From Amycolatopsis sp. CA-126428 (GTDB lineage Bacteria > Actinomycetota > Actinomycetes > Mycobacteriales > Pseudonocardiaceae), in assembly GCF_002904335.1 (NCBI RefSeq), contig NZ_PPHF01000030.1, positions 248,001 to 312,000 on the forward strand: a stretch of DNA of 64,000 nucleotides. The letters run 5' to 3'. Both the position numbers and the translations under genes were made by a program. Each line of letters opens with the position of its first letter. Positions within the stretch are counted from its first letter, which is position 1. This document shows, piece by piece, positions 10,501-17,085 of this stretch. The notes beneath the pieces are model-generated. The model saw only the letters and a list, made by a program, of their open reading frames with translations. It did not search any database and was not told where the DNA came from.

Positions 10501-11270
10501 ACGGCGCCGAGGAGGCGAAGGGCGCCGAGAGCGGCGCTTCGTGCGCGTTGCACAGTTTCGTGGCCGGGACCCGGGTTCTCCTGGCGGATGGTTCGACGAA
10601 GCCGATCGAGCAGGTCGCGAACGGCGACGTGGTCGAGACGACGGATCCGTCGACGGGCGCGGTCGAGCAGCACAAGGTGGTGGGAACGCTCGTCCACAGT
10701 GACGAGGAGCAGCGCACCGAGGTCACGCTGGACTCCGGTGGGTCCCTGGTGGCGACGGACTGGCACCCCGTCTGGGTGGAAGAGGCCGGTGACTGGGTTG
10801 CGATCGGGTCGCTCGAGGTGGGGCAGCACCTACACTCGGCGGATGGTCGGTCGGTCGAGGTCAAGGCGGTTCGCCACTTCGAGCAGGTGGCGCCGGTCTA
10901 CGACCTCACGGTGGACGACGTCCACGACTACTACGTGGGCGCCGGTGCAGCGTCGGTCCTGGTCCACAACTGCAAGCCCGGCGACGCCTTTCCGGATCGG
11001 GAACTGCCCAAGCAGAAACACGGGGAACCGGAGGCGGATCCGAAGGCGGCCGGCTACCCGCACACTCAGCTGGGCCGACGTACCGGACGACGGGACAACT
11101 ACGCCCAAGCCCGCGAGTTCGACGCCGAAGGCAAACCGGTTCGCGACATCGACTTCACTGACCACAGGCGGCCGGCAAACCATCCCGATCCGCACCAGCA
11201 CCGGTACACGGACCCGCCATCCGGCGGGACCCGGAGCCGGGGCGATGCCGAGCCCCTGGAATACCCGTGA
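4542..11270 (+). CDS. RHS/YD-repeat polymorphic toxin with Hint domain and C-terminal toxin
   Basis: About 2242 residues. The start at 4542 gives the signal peptide (RRVRF, then VTAVVLAAVMLGSGGTAVAA). The next region carries a SpvB-like/RHS entry (YPFTAPKAPNGAAPNLALSY). Many YD repeats follow (GxxxxYxYDxxGR type, roughly residues 970-1770), then the RHS-core end (DPSGL) near residue 1805. About 190 residues of helical linker lead to a Hint autoprocessing domain at about 2000-2144, beginning with Cys (SCALHSFVAGTRVLL) and ending LVHNC. The last ~98 residues are a small polar toxin-like tip with DFTDH and NHPDPHQHRY. Hint domains are known to release C-terminal toxins. The tip resembles uncharacterised polymorphic-toxin tips, perhaps a nuclease. 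Its activity is not established from sequence. The next gene overlaps the stop codon and is the probable immunity gene. Confidence 0.9.
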   Translation: MRRSASRARRVRFSRVTAVVLAAVMLGSGGTAVAAPVGPPGGWSVPPAPKEKSIPVHPVVTGKLPELKVGTAPVAAPVWPAAGEFDVDLAPAAQPQRVADSPLRLGRAAAAAKPGKAHVKVADHQAAEALGLEGVVLSVTGATDGPVRVGLDYSGFAGAFGGGWSDRLRLFALPGCALSTPDKPECRTRTPIAGSANDAKAKQVSAEVAPSGRTQVLAATAAAAGSAGSTTAMPLSAAGDWSGGGSGGDFSYSYPFTAPKAPNGAAPNLALSYSSGSIDGLTSATNNQASWIGDGWDFTPGGFIERHYKGCSEDLGGNNGQTKTGDQCWGPDNASLVLGGRSTQLIKINDTLWRPKSDDGSKVELLTGAANGVSRGQHWRVTTGDGTQYYFGLNHLPGWASGKPETQSAWTVPVFGNNDGEDCYKPNDFAHSWCQQAWRWNLDYSVDPHGNVSTFYYQPEKNSYGLNLNVTSAGTPYVAGGYPLRVEYGLRLVNGSVYGSGPTNQVLFDTAERCIPDASFDCAPAKLTAANASHWPDVPFDQICADGATCDYGAPAFFTRKRLTAVRTQYFTGTTPHDIDQWDLVQSYPGSGDNAPPAPWLNSVTHTGKAGATPITLPPTQFDRYIFPNRVDTLGDKYAAITRSRLKEIRTETGSRITVNYSAQDCVPGTKMPASPQTDKYRCYASYWSPPEAKDPVLDWFHKYVVTDVTEDDGPGDAIPVETHYSYPADSAAWHYDDSQFTPDDRRTWNQWRGYNVVTTSIGAPGATQTVTESLYLRGMDGEVVTDSDGGTITDQDPLQGFLRESRTKLDDGRTVDSASVNDPWLRGPTATSSDGRLKAYMIDTASVRGRTLLSDGRTYRRTQVKKAFNDNGMTTQVEDLGDTSVPEDDTCTNTTYLANDTGMFDRSSEVVMFGGTCAGTQTAANSITDVKVAYDHQAIGKPPTQGDITEQDTLDTWDAAGKHYVATAQNGYDDLGRETEARDVFGNLTKTEFTGSPVTQIKTTNPLGWTSTTTLEPARGNPTTSADVNSVRTDVDYDALGRKTAVWNPGRTKGSQTASATFEYGLSQTGPIFVRTKTLQDTNSYTDSYTIYDKLGRIRQTQVPAQGGGRIIADTLYDSRGLQFKTNAPFYNDASGPNETLVGAADDVVMAQTVTEYDRRARPTASILMSKAVEQWRTSTRYEGERTTTIPPAGGSPSTVVTDVQGQTVQRLQYTNGYTAGGANPADVTTYAYNAAGAMTSLQDSSGNVWTTKYDLRGRKVEQNDPDAGRSTFTYDQAGQLKTSTDARNQTLVYTYDTLGRKVRENKDSDTGPQLATWTYDTVLHGLGLPASSTRWDGSDGYTNRVVAYDGFGRPTKTAVDIPTKEDALKGTYEFSTAYTATGAIAKTVSPAAGNLHQENIIHEYTDLGLPATTYALDSSTGARTDLVSSTGYTTLNEMSTLQLDGLTSVANVGVTQTYDQVTRRPQTTTVTRETQVGPELSKRTYTYDPAGNVRKIADTPAGSTADVQCFDYDYLQRMSDAWTPSSGDCATAKSASALGGAAPYWNTYTFDKTGNRKTQVEHKTAGDVTTTYTYPASGASAVRPHALQKTDTAGPNGTATAGYTYDKAGSVETRNVGGDTQTFTYDAEGRTATEADKGGQSSYVYDADGNRLIAHDPTGATLSIGDLEVFQTAGTHAATAIRFYAHGGTQVAERVGTSGLRWMLGDLHGTNGLSITQGTLQPNQRYTDPFGNVRAQTSTWPDKHGFVGGYQDTTGLTHLGAREYDPVTGRFTKTDPVLTPDLPQTLNAYAYANNSPATESDPSGLSACHSMGSDGLLCNPGTPQAEGCSWNPSCNVVGHHTQQEIDKRSGKTARDQYLAAHNVNTAAYRDAQAVAKKSKWDVFVEAAGELIKGLIGWDDIKDCVTQGAFGACVRTVINFIPWGKILKAGEIIADFWKGAKALITFGKEVEKAEKVIVDTEKVLVDADRAANAAKDAEQAVSKVAHGAEEAKGAESGASCALHSFVAGTRVLLADGSTKPIEQVANGDVVETTDPSTGAVEQHKVVGTLVHSDEEQRTEVTLDSGGSLVATDWHPVWVEEAGDWVAIGSLEVGQHLHSADGRSVEVKAVRHFEQVAPVYDLTVDDVHDYYVGAGAASVLVHNCKPGDAFPDRELPKQKHGEPEADPKAAGYPHTQLGRRTGRRDNYAQAREFDAEGKPVRDIDFTDHRRPANHPDPHQHRYTDPPSGGTRSRGDAEPLEYP

Positions 11271-11710
11271 TGCGTGAATCCGTGATGCCCATGCGCAGGC
11301 CCGATGGATCATGGGAGGAGTTGAAGCACATTCTGGCGTTGATAGCCGACAACGACCTGGTTTGGAGTTTCCTGGAGTTCGACGGCGTGGGGACTGCGCC
11401 ACACGGACTGACCATTCCGGAGTTCGAGGCGATGGCGCGGCAGGAGCGTGTCGGATACGTGCTCACGTGGCCTGAGCTGCTCCAGTTCGCTGAGGATGTC
11501 CAACAGGTTCACAGTTGCTTCCTCGTGGCGACCGACTCGTCGGCCAAACTGGAGCAGATCGCCGACGAGTTCGACAGCGGTCTCGGTGCGCTCTTCTATC
11601 TGCGCGGATTCGACAACAGCCAGTGGGAGATCGGAGTGCAGGAGGATTCGGAGTACGCCGACCTCTTCCGCGGTTTGGTCGCCGAAGGCGACCGAGCCGA
11701 TCGTTCGTGA
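11267..11710 (+). CDS. Putative immunity protein for the RHS toxin
   Basis: 147 residues from GTG at 11267, which overlaps the toxin stop. ATG at 11270 and 11285 are alternative starts in the same frame. The protein is small, acidic and lacks a signal peptide or membrane helix, as expected for a cytosolic immunity protein that binds a toxin tip. I do not recognise its family. The role is inferred only from position: in polymorphic toxin loci the gene directly downstream of and coupled to the toxin normally encodes its antidote. It is followed by a convergent TetR gene, so the pair forms the end of the island. Base composition is somewhat less G/C-biased than the neighbouring housekeeping genes, as often seen for toxin tips and immunity genes. 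Confidence 0.6.
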   Translation: MMRESVMPMRRPDGSWEELKHILALIADNDLVWSFLEFDGVGTAPHGLTIPEFEAMARQERVGYVLTWPELLQFAEDVQQVHSCFLVATDSSAKLEQIADEFDSGLGALFYLRGFDNSQWEIGVQEDSEYADLFRGLVAEGDRADRS

Positions 11711-11757
11711 AGCGTCGTCACAGACTTCGATGAGTGGGGTTACCCGCCGACTTGAGA

Positions 11758-12291
11758 TCAGGTCAGCAACGCGGTCACCGCGGCATGCGCCTTCTCCGCA
11801 TCGGGCGCATCCCCGGTGATCACGTCCGTGTACACAAAGGACTCCCCGATCCGCACCAGCAGGTAAGCCAGGTCCGGCACCGGCAACGGCGGCACCAACC
11901 GTCCCGCGGCGACCTCGGATGACAGCAGCGACTCCACCTCGGCAGTCGTCCGCCGCTGGCACACGCTCGCCCGGGTCGTCAACAACCGCAAGGCCCGCTC
12001 CGGCTCGCGACGCAGGAAGTCCCGGAACGGCGGTGAGTCGTTCGCGAACCGGACATACCCGCTCACGAAGTCCGCAACCCCAGCGGCTCCACGCCCCGCG
12101 CAAGACGGCAACAGCCGGGCGATGGAGGCGGCGGACAGCGACCACAGGATCTCCCCGAGCAGCAGGTCGCGGGACCCCACCCGCCGGTGCAGCGTCGCCC
12201 GGCTGATCGACAGCGCCTCCGCCAGCTCGCCCATGTCGACCCGCCGGCCGGCCAGGAACCAGTCGCGTGCCAGTTCGAACTCCTGAGACAT
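11758..12291 (-). CDS. TetR-family transcriptional regulator (QsdR-like)
   Basis: 177 residues. The N-terminal helix-turn-helix is visible (MGELAEALSISRATLHRRVG at about 20-39), followed by a helical ligand-binding region resembling the QsdR-type TetR subgroup. The ATG at 12289-12291 lies inside a palindrome (TGAGACA-N10-TGTCTCA) shared with the divergent oxidoreductase gene, so autorepression and control of that neighbour are likely. No ligand can be predicted. Confidence 0.8.
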   Translation of the reverse strand: MSQEFELARDWFLAGRRVDMGELAEALSISRATLHRRVGSRDLLLGEILWSLSAASIARLLPSCAGRGAAGVADFVSGYVRFANDSPPFRDFLRREPERALRLLTTRASVCQRRTTAEVESLLSSEVAAGRLVPPLPVPDLAYLLVRIGESFVYTDVITGDAPDAEKAHAAVTALLT

Positions 12292-12307
12292 ATGCCAGAA
12301 TGTCTCA
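12284..12307. promoter_or_regulatory. Palindromic operator between TetR gene and oxidoreductase gene
   Basis: Perfect inverted repeat TGAGACA at 12284-12290 and TGTCTCA at 12301-12307, with a 10-base spacer. It overlaps the TetR start codon and sits about 25 bases before the divergent oxidoreductase start. Size and placement fit a TetR-family operator. Binding is inferred. Confidence 0.65.
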
Positions 12308-12332
12308 TACCAAGACGGAGAGGGACAGCGAC

Positions 12333-13289
12333 ATGCGCGCAGTGCAGGTGACCGAGTTCGGCGGGCCCGAGGTGCTCACCCCCGTCGAGCTGCCCGACCC
12401 GGTGGCCGGCCCCGGCGAGGTGCTCATCGACGTCGAGCGTATCGGCGTTAATTACGCTGATACTCACCAGGCCGAGAACTCCTACCTCGCGCCGTCCCAG
12501 CTGCCGCTCGTGCCGGGGGGCGAGGTTGTCGGAACGAGCGACGGCAAGCGGGTCGTCGCCCTGCTCAACGGCGGTGGCGGGTACGCCGAGAAGGCCGTGG
12601 CGCCCCAGGCCACGACCATCCCCGTCCCCGACGGCATCGATGACCTCACCGCGCTGTCCATGCTGGTCCAGGGCACCACCGCCTGGATCCTGCTCCGCAA
12701 GAACTCCCACCTCGAACCGGGCGAATCGGTCGTCGTGCACGCCGCGGCCGGCGGTGTCGGGACCGTTGCCGTGCAGCTCGCCAAGGCCTGGGGTGCCGGG
12801 CGGGTCATCGCCACCGCCAGCAGCGACGAGAAGCGCGCGCTCGCCCTCGAACTCGGCGCAGACGTCGCCATCGACTCCCGTGCCGAGGACATGACCGCCG
12901 CGCTCATCGAGGCGAACGACGGCCGGCGCGTCGACATCGTGCTCGACATGGTCGGCGGGACGACCACCGATCAGAGCATCGCCGCGCTCGCGCCGTTCGG
13001 GCGGCTCGCCTTCTACGGCATGGCCGGGCGCGAGAACCCGAAGCCGGTCGAACTGCGCAACGTCCTCGGCCACAGCACCACGATCAGCGGCATGTGGCTG
13101 CCGCACGTCTTCCGGCTGCCCGGCAACGTCTTCGGGACCGCCTTGACCGACCTGTTCGGGCTCGTCCGGGAAGGCAAGCTCAAGGCGATCCCGGGCGGCG
13201 AGTACGCCCTCTCGGACGCCCGGGGCGCGCACGAGGCCCTGCGCTCCCGCCAGACCGTCGGCAAGCTACTGCTCGACCCCGGCAAGTAG
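12333..13289 (+). CDS. Zinc-independent MDR-family quinone oxidoreductase-like protein
   Basis: 318 residues. The start at 12333 has GGAGAGGG upstream. The N-terminal GroES-like fold begins MRAVQVTEFGGPEVL, typical of quinone oxidoreductases. The NADPH-binding Rossmann motif AAAGGVGTVAVQLAKAWGA is at about residues 138-156. The Cys/His ligands of zinc alcohol dehydrogenases are not seen. Such enzymes reduce quinones or other electron-poor carbonyls using NADPH in the cytosol. The divergent TetR gene and the shared operator suggest induction by a small electrophile. The gene end overlaps the end of the convergent pabB-like gene by 24 bases. Substrate unknown. Confidence 0.85.
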   Translation: MRAVQVTEFGGPEVLTPVELPDPVAGPGEVLIDVERIGVNYADTHQAENSYLAPSQLPLVPGGEVVGTSDGKRVVALLNGGGGYAEKAVAPQATTIPVPDGIDDLTALSMLVQGTTAWILLRKNSHLEPGESVVVHAAAGGVGTVAVQLAKAWGAGRVIATASSDEKRALALELGADVAIDSRAEDMTAALIEANDGRRVDIVLDMVGGTTTDQSIAALAPFGRLAFYGMAGRENPKPVELRNVLGHSTTISGMWLPHVFRLPGNVFGTALTDLFGLVREGKLKAIPGGEYALSDARGAHEALRSRQTVGKLLLDPGK

Positions 13290-14516
13290 GCGTTCCAGGG
13301 GTGCCGCCTTGTGGAGGCACTCCTGCCATTCCGCCTCCGGGTCCGAATCCGCCGTGATCCCGCCGCCGACCCCCAGCGAAATGGTGCCCGCAGCGATCTC
13401 GAACGTCCGGATCGCGACGTTCAGCTCCAGCCCGGCCACCGGGGACACCAGCCCGATCGCTCCCGTGTAGACCCCGCGTCCGCACGGCTCCAGCGAGGCG
13501 ATCAGGTCCAGCGCGCGGATCTTCGGCGCGCCCGTCACCGAGCCGGGTGGGAACGTCGCTGAAAGCAGCGCCGAATCCGGCACCGACGGCCGCAGCACCC
13601 CGGTCACCGTCGAGTCCAGGTGCCAGACCCCCGGTGCCGGGCGGACCTGCAGCAGCGACGGCACCGTCACCGACCCCACCTCGCACACCCGGCCGAGGTC
13701 GTTGCGCACCAGGTCGGTGATCATCACGTTCTCCGCGACGTCCTTGGCGGACTGTCGCAGCAGGACGGCGTTCCCGTCGTCCTCCGGTCCGCGCCGGGGG
13801 AGCGTGCCCTTGATCGGCGTCGAGCGCACCGCGCGCCCGTGGCGCTCGAGGAACAGCTCCGGCGAGAACGAAACCACCGATCCCCACGGCCCCGACAAGT
13901 AGGCCGCGCGGCGGGGTGCCAGGGAACGCACCCCGGCGGCGAACAACGCCGCGGAAGACCCCGAGAACCGGCCCGTGAACCGCGCGCAGATGTTGGCCTG
14001 GAACAGCTCGCCGGCCTCGATCGCGTGCACGCACGCCTTCACGGCGTCCCGGTGCTCCGACGGCAGCGGCCGCCGCAGCGGCTCCGCCGTCCAGGACAGC
14101 GCGGGGACGTCGGCGGCCAGCAGTGACTCCATTGTGGACACCGAGGGACCGCCGCCGTCCAGGGATTCCAGGTAGCAGGTGCCCGAGGCGGACCAGCGCA
14201 GCACGTGGTCCGCCCAGCCCCAGGCCGACGCCGGCAGCGCGCCGGTGCGGCCCGAGGGATCCGCCAGGTCGTAGGCCAGGTACCCGAACCACCCGCCGCC
14301 GAGCACGCCCGGTGGGGCGTCGACCTCCGGTGCGAAGGGCGGCAGCGCGGCGGGGGAGACCGAAAGCGACGGCGCGATCACGGCCCGGGAAGAAAACCAG
14401 TCCCCGGACAGCATCGCGGGTGGCGGCAACCCCCGGGAAGCGGCGTGGTGGGCGAGCACCGAGAAAGCGCGCGACGGCGTCAGGTTCGTCCGGAGCGGCC
14501 TGCTCGTCACGCGCAT
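13266..14516 (-). CDS. pabB: Chorismate-utilising enzyme, aminodeoxychorismate synthase component I-like
   Basis: About 416 residues, starting at the ATG at 14516; a start at 14534 is also possible. The chorismate-binding domain occupies the C-terminal two thirds, with visible motifs GELFQANICARFTG, PIKGTLPR, ENVMITDLVRNDLGRVCEVG and FPPGSVTGAPKIRA, all hallmarks of the anthranilate/ADC synthase component I family. These enzymes convert chorismate with ammonia, here most likely to 4-amino-4-deoxychorismate for folate. No glutamine amidotransferase partner is adjacent, so it would use a pabA/trpG product encoded elsewhere. The upstream GH25-like gene on the same strand ends only about 20 bases away, so the two may be co-transcribed. 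PabB versus another chorismate enzyme cannot be settled from the sequence alone. Confidence 0.8.
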   Translation of the reverse strand: MRVTSRPLRTNLTPSRAFSVLAHHAASRGLPPPAMLSGDWFSSRAVIAPSLSVSPAALPPFAPEVDAPPGVLGGGWFGYLAYDLADPSGRTGALPASAWGWADHVLRWSASGTCYLESLDGGGPSVSTMESLLAADVPALSWTAEPLRRPLPSEHRDAVKACVHAIEAGELFQANICARFTGRFSGSSAALFAAGVRSLAPRRAAYLSGPWGSVVSFSPELFLERHGRAVRSTPIKGTLPRRGPEDDGNAVLLRQSAKDVAENVMITDLVRNDLGRVCEVGSVTVPSLLQVRPAPGVWHLDSTVTGVLRPSVPDSALLSATFPPGSVTGAPKIRALDLIASLEPCGRGVYTGAIGLVSPVAGLELNVAIRTFEIAAGTISLGVGGGITADSDPEAEWQECLHKAAPLERLLAGVEQ

Positions 14517-14535
14517 GGCGACATACCACCACACG

Positions 14536-15150
14536 TCAGAGCAGCAAGTCGCCCAATGTGAACGGGTACACGACGGCGTTCTGCTCCACCGGCGCGGCGA
14601 TGCCGGGCACGTCCGGGGCGTACGCGTGCTGGTGCACGCCGAGCCGCGAGTGGAACCAGCCCGCCCGCCCCGGGATGCCGTTGTGCCGGACCAGCCACAG
14701 CACGACCTCGCTGTCGGCCCAGCGGTCCGGGTGCAGCCGGTGCTGCCAGCAGTCGAAGTCGGCGTAGACGAGCACCCGCTCGATGCGCGCCGCGTGCCGG
14801 ACGTGCTTGATCCACGCCTTGACGAACCGGTCGTCGACGCTCGGGGCCGCCACCTCCAGCGCCGGCGCGAGCGAGCCCGGGGCGAACGCGCCGAGCCGGC
14901 TCGCCGTCCGCACGAAGAAGTCCGCCTGGTCGTGGACCGCGCCGGGCCGGGCGTAGTGCCGCCCGCCCGCGTGCAGCCCGGCCTCCTGGGCGCCGGCCAG
15001 GTTGCGCTCCGCGGCCGGGTTGCTCCAGTTGACGTTCTCGCTGATCGTCACCGACACGAACCGGGTCTGCGCGGCGCGCACGGCCTGCCAGTCGGCCACC
15101 TGCTCGCGGTGCGACAGCGAAATGCCGAGTTCACTCTCGGGCTCTGTCAC
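14536..15150 (-). CDS. GH25 (lysozyme)-like protein lacking the catalytic acids
   Basis: 204 residues from GTG at 15150. The overall pattern is that of the GH25 muramidase barrel: DWQAVRAA, RFVSVTISENVNWSNP, AGAQEAGLHAGGRHYARPG, a QADFFV helix, and a VHQHAY strand near the end. However, the usual GIDVS opening reads GISLS, and the usual LDxE catalytic strand reads LEVA. Both acidic catalytic positions therefore appear substituted. There is no signal peptide, unlike secreted lysozymes. It is probably a cytosolic, catalytically altered member or a glycan/peptide-binding derivative. Fold assignment is by motif pattern only. Confidence 0.6.
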   Translation of the reverse strand: MTEPESELGISLSHREQVADWQAVRAAQTRFVSVTISENVNWSNPAAERNLAGAQEAGLHAGGRHYARPGAVHDQADFFVRTASRLGAFAPGSLAPALEVAAPSVDDRFVKAWIKHVRHAARIERVLVYADFDCWQHRLHPDRWADSEVVLWLVRHNGIPGRAGWFHSRLGVHQHAYAPDVPGIAAPVEQNAVVYPFTLGDLLL

Positions 15151-15225
15151 GGTTCCGCCCCCGGCACGTCGGTGGAGAGCACACCATACGTCGCCGGAGG
15201 CGGACCCGCAGTGAACACCCCACGG

Positions 15226-15277
15226 TTGATCAGGCCTTTTGATCAGGCCCGGTGATCAGGCCCGTTGATCAGGCATT
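15226..15277. repeat. Four tandem 13-bp repeats at the end of the exporter gene
   Basis: Units of 13 bases start at 15226, 15239, 15252 and 15265, each containing TGATCAGGC (for example TTGATCAGGCCCG). The copy at 15265 contains the stop codon of the minus-strand permease gene. Because 13 is not a multiple of 3 and TGATCA is its own reverse complement, the array places stop codons in several frames on both strands. Confidence 0.8.
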
Positions 15278-16033
15278 GTCGCGCTGGAAGGTCCGCGTCC
15301 CCCACCACAGGGACAACCCCGCCATCACCAGCACCACGACACTGCCGGTGAACAGGGCGTCCATCGAGAAGTCGCCGGCGAAGCTGTGCCGCTCGACGTC
15401 GACGACGTGCCGGAACGGGTTGGCCCGCGAAACCGTGTAGAGCCAGTCCGGTGCCTGCCCGGCGGTGATCGGCAGCAGGATCCCGGAGAGCAGCAGCAGC
15501 GGGATGAGGACGGCGTTGAGCAGGGCCGGGAACGTCTCCTCGCTCTTCAGCGTCAAGGCCAGCACGTAGGAGCACGACGCCAGCGACACCGCCAGCAGGA
15601 ACACGATCACCAGGCTCAGCAGGACACCCCCGACGGGGGCGTCGAGCGGGAACACCAGCGCGGCCAGCACGATGATCAGCACGGCCTGGACCACCGCCTG
15701 CAGCGCGCCGGCCAGCACCTTGCCCAGCAGCAGCGCGACCCGGCTGACCGGCGTCACACGGAACCGCTCGACGACGCCGGCGCGGTATTCGGCCAGCAGC
15801 CCGAAGCCGACGAACGAGCTGCCGAACAGTGCCAGCTGGGCGATCAGCGCCGGGGTCAGCAGCATCCAGCCGTCCACTTCGGACAGGCCCTGGGCCTGCA
15901 CGGCCCGGACCATCAGCGGCCCGAACAGGAACAGGTAGAGCAGCGGCTGCATGATCCCGATCAGCACCCAGGTCGGGTTGCGCAGCGCCGCCGTCATTTC
16001 GCGGCGGAAGATCAGCCAGGTGTCACGCAGCAC
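15269..16033 (-). CDS. ABC-2 type exporter permease (DrrB-like)
   Basis: 254 residues with six predicted membrane helices (for example ILIGIMQPLLYLFLFGPLM region, AVLIIVLAALVF, LLSLVIVFLLAVSLASCSYVLAL, VLIPLLLLSGILLPI). It shows the ABC-2 family pattern RREMTAALRNPTWVLIGIMQP at the N-terminus. It overlaps the ATPase gene by 11 bases, so the two are translationally coupled. DrrAB-type exporters move hydrophobic drugs or natural products out of the cell. Expression is probably set by the PadR regulator encoded upstream. The 3' end carries a tandem repeat array. Confidence 0.88.
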   Translation of the reverse strand: MLRDTWLIFRREMTAALRNPTWVLIGIMQPLLYLFLFGPLMVRAVQAQGLSEVDGWMLLTPALIAQLALFGSSFVGFGLLAEYRAGVVERFRVTPVSRVALLLGKVLAGALQAVVQAVLIIVLAALVFPLDAPVGGVLLSLVIVFLLAVSLASCSYVLALTLKSEETFPALLNAVLIPLLLLSGILLPITAGQAPDWLYTVSRANPFRHVVDVERHSFAGDFSMDALFTGSVVVLVMAGLSLWWGTRTFQRDNA

Positions 16034-17000
16034 GGCCGGCCTCCTCCGCTTCTCGCAGCGAACGCCCGGTCAGGTTCAGGAAAACGTCGTCGAGCGTCGG
16101 CCGGTGGACCTGGACCGACAGCATCGCGAGGCCCTTGGCGTCCAGGGCGCGCAGCAGCTCCGGCAGCGCGACGTCGCCGCGCGGCACCCGGAACCGGACC
16201 TGCCCGCCGTCGACGGACAGCTCCTGCGCGCCGGTGAGCCGTCCCGCGATCTCCGCGGCATCCGTGGCCCGCCCGGGGTCGACGCCCACCTCGACGCGGT
16301 CGCCGTTGACCCGCGCCTTCAGCGCGTCCGGCGTCCCCTCGGCGACGATCCGGCCGTCGTCGATCACGATCAGCCGGTCCGACAGCGCGTCCGCCTCGTC
16401 GAGGTAGTGGGTGGTGAGGAAGACGGTGACGCCCTGGTCGGCGCGCAGCCGGCGGATGTGCTCCCACAGGTTGGCGCGGCTCTGCGGGTCGAGGCCGGTC
16501 GACGGCTCGTCGAGGAACACCAGGCCCGGCGAGTGGATCAGCCCGAGCGCGATGTCGAGCCGCCGCCGCTGCCCGCCCGACAGCGTCCTGGTCGGCCGCT
16601 GCTCCAGCCCGGTCAGGTCGAGTTGCTCGGCGAGGGCGGCGCCGCGCGCGATCGCGTCGGCCTTGCTCATCCGGTAGAGCCGGCCCTGCAGCTCCAGCTC
16701 GTCGGCAACCTTGCTCTCCGGCGCGCTGCCGCCGCCCTGGGCGACGTACCCGATGCGCTTGCGCACGCCCAGCGGGTCGGACAGCAGGTCGCGGCCGCCG
16801 ACGGTCGCGGTGCCCGCGGTCGGCTCGAGCAGCGTGGTCAGCATGCGCAGCGTGGTCGTCTTCCCGGCGCCGTTCGGCCCGAGGAAGCCGACCAGCTCAC
16901 CCGCTTCGACGTCGAGGTCGACGCCCTTGACCGCGTGGACTTCGCCCCCGGTGCGGCCCTTGCGGCGGAACCGCCGCTCGAGACCGCGTGCGGTGATCAT
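16023..17000 (-). CDS. ABC exporter ATPase (DrrA-like)
   Basis: 325 residues. Walker A (GPNGAGKTT, about 44-52), Q-loop, signature LSGGQRRRLDIALGL, Walker B with catalytic Glu (LVFLDEPSTGLD) and H-loop (LTTHYLDEA) are all intact. A C-terminal extension of about 80 residues (HRPTLDDVFLNLTGRSL) matches the DrrA family, whose C-terminus contacts the permease. It powers export by the coupled permease. Ribosome binding site GAGAGGGG precedes the ATG. Two PadR-type palindromes lie just upstream. Confidence 0.92.
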   Translation of the reverse strand: MITARGLERRFRRKGRTGGEVHAVKGVDLDVEAGELVGFLGPNGAGKTTTLRMLTTLLEPTAGTATVGGRDLLSDPLGVRKRIGYVAQGGGSAPESKVADELELQGRLYRMSKADAIARGAALAEQLDLTGLEQRPTRTLSGGQRRRLDIALGLIHSPGLVFLDEPSTGLDPQSRANLWEHIRRLRADQGVTVFLTTHYLDEADALSDRLIVIDDGRIVAEGTPDALKARVNGDRVEVGVDPGRATDAAEIAGRLTGAQELSVDGGQVRFRVPRGDVALPELLRALDAKGLAMLSVQVHRPTLDDVFLNLTGRSLREAEEAGRAA

Positions 17001-17019
17001 GAGAACCCCTCTCGCAAAG

Positions 17020-17085
17020 TAGTCAAACTTGACTAGCTGAGGCGCACACTGTGCCCCACGGAGAAGCTCTAGTCAAACTTGATTA
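17020..17085 (-). promoter_or_regulatory. Two PadR-type operator palindromes upstream of the exporter
   Basis: TAGTCAA-AC-TTGACTA at 17020-17035 is a perfect palindrome. A second copy, TAGTCAA-AC-TTGATTA at 17070-17085, has one mismatch and overlaps the padR-like stop codon. The copies are 50 bases apart, close to five helical turns. They lie between the regulator gene and the exporter genes on the same strand, so the PadR protein probably represses the exporter through them. Confidence 0.7.

Noticed and set aside
10541..10972. Intein inside the RHS protein
   Set aside because: The Hint fold is followed by a short unrelated tip and not by continuation of the host protein, so it is a toxin-releasing Hint domain.
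309..11710. Prophage or integrative element
   Set aside because: No integrase, attachment-site repeat, tRNA junction or phage structural gene was seen around the toxin island.
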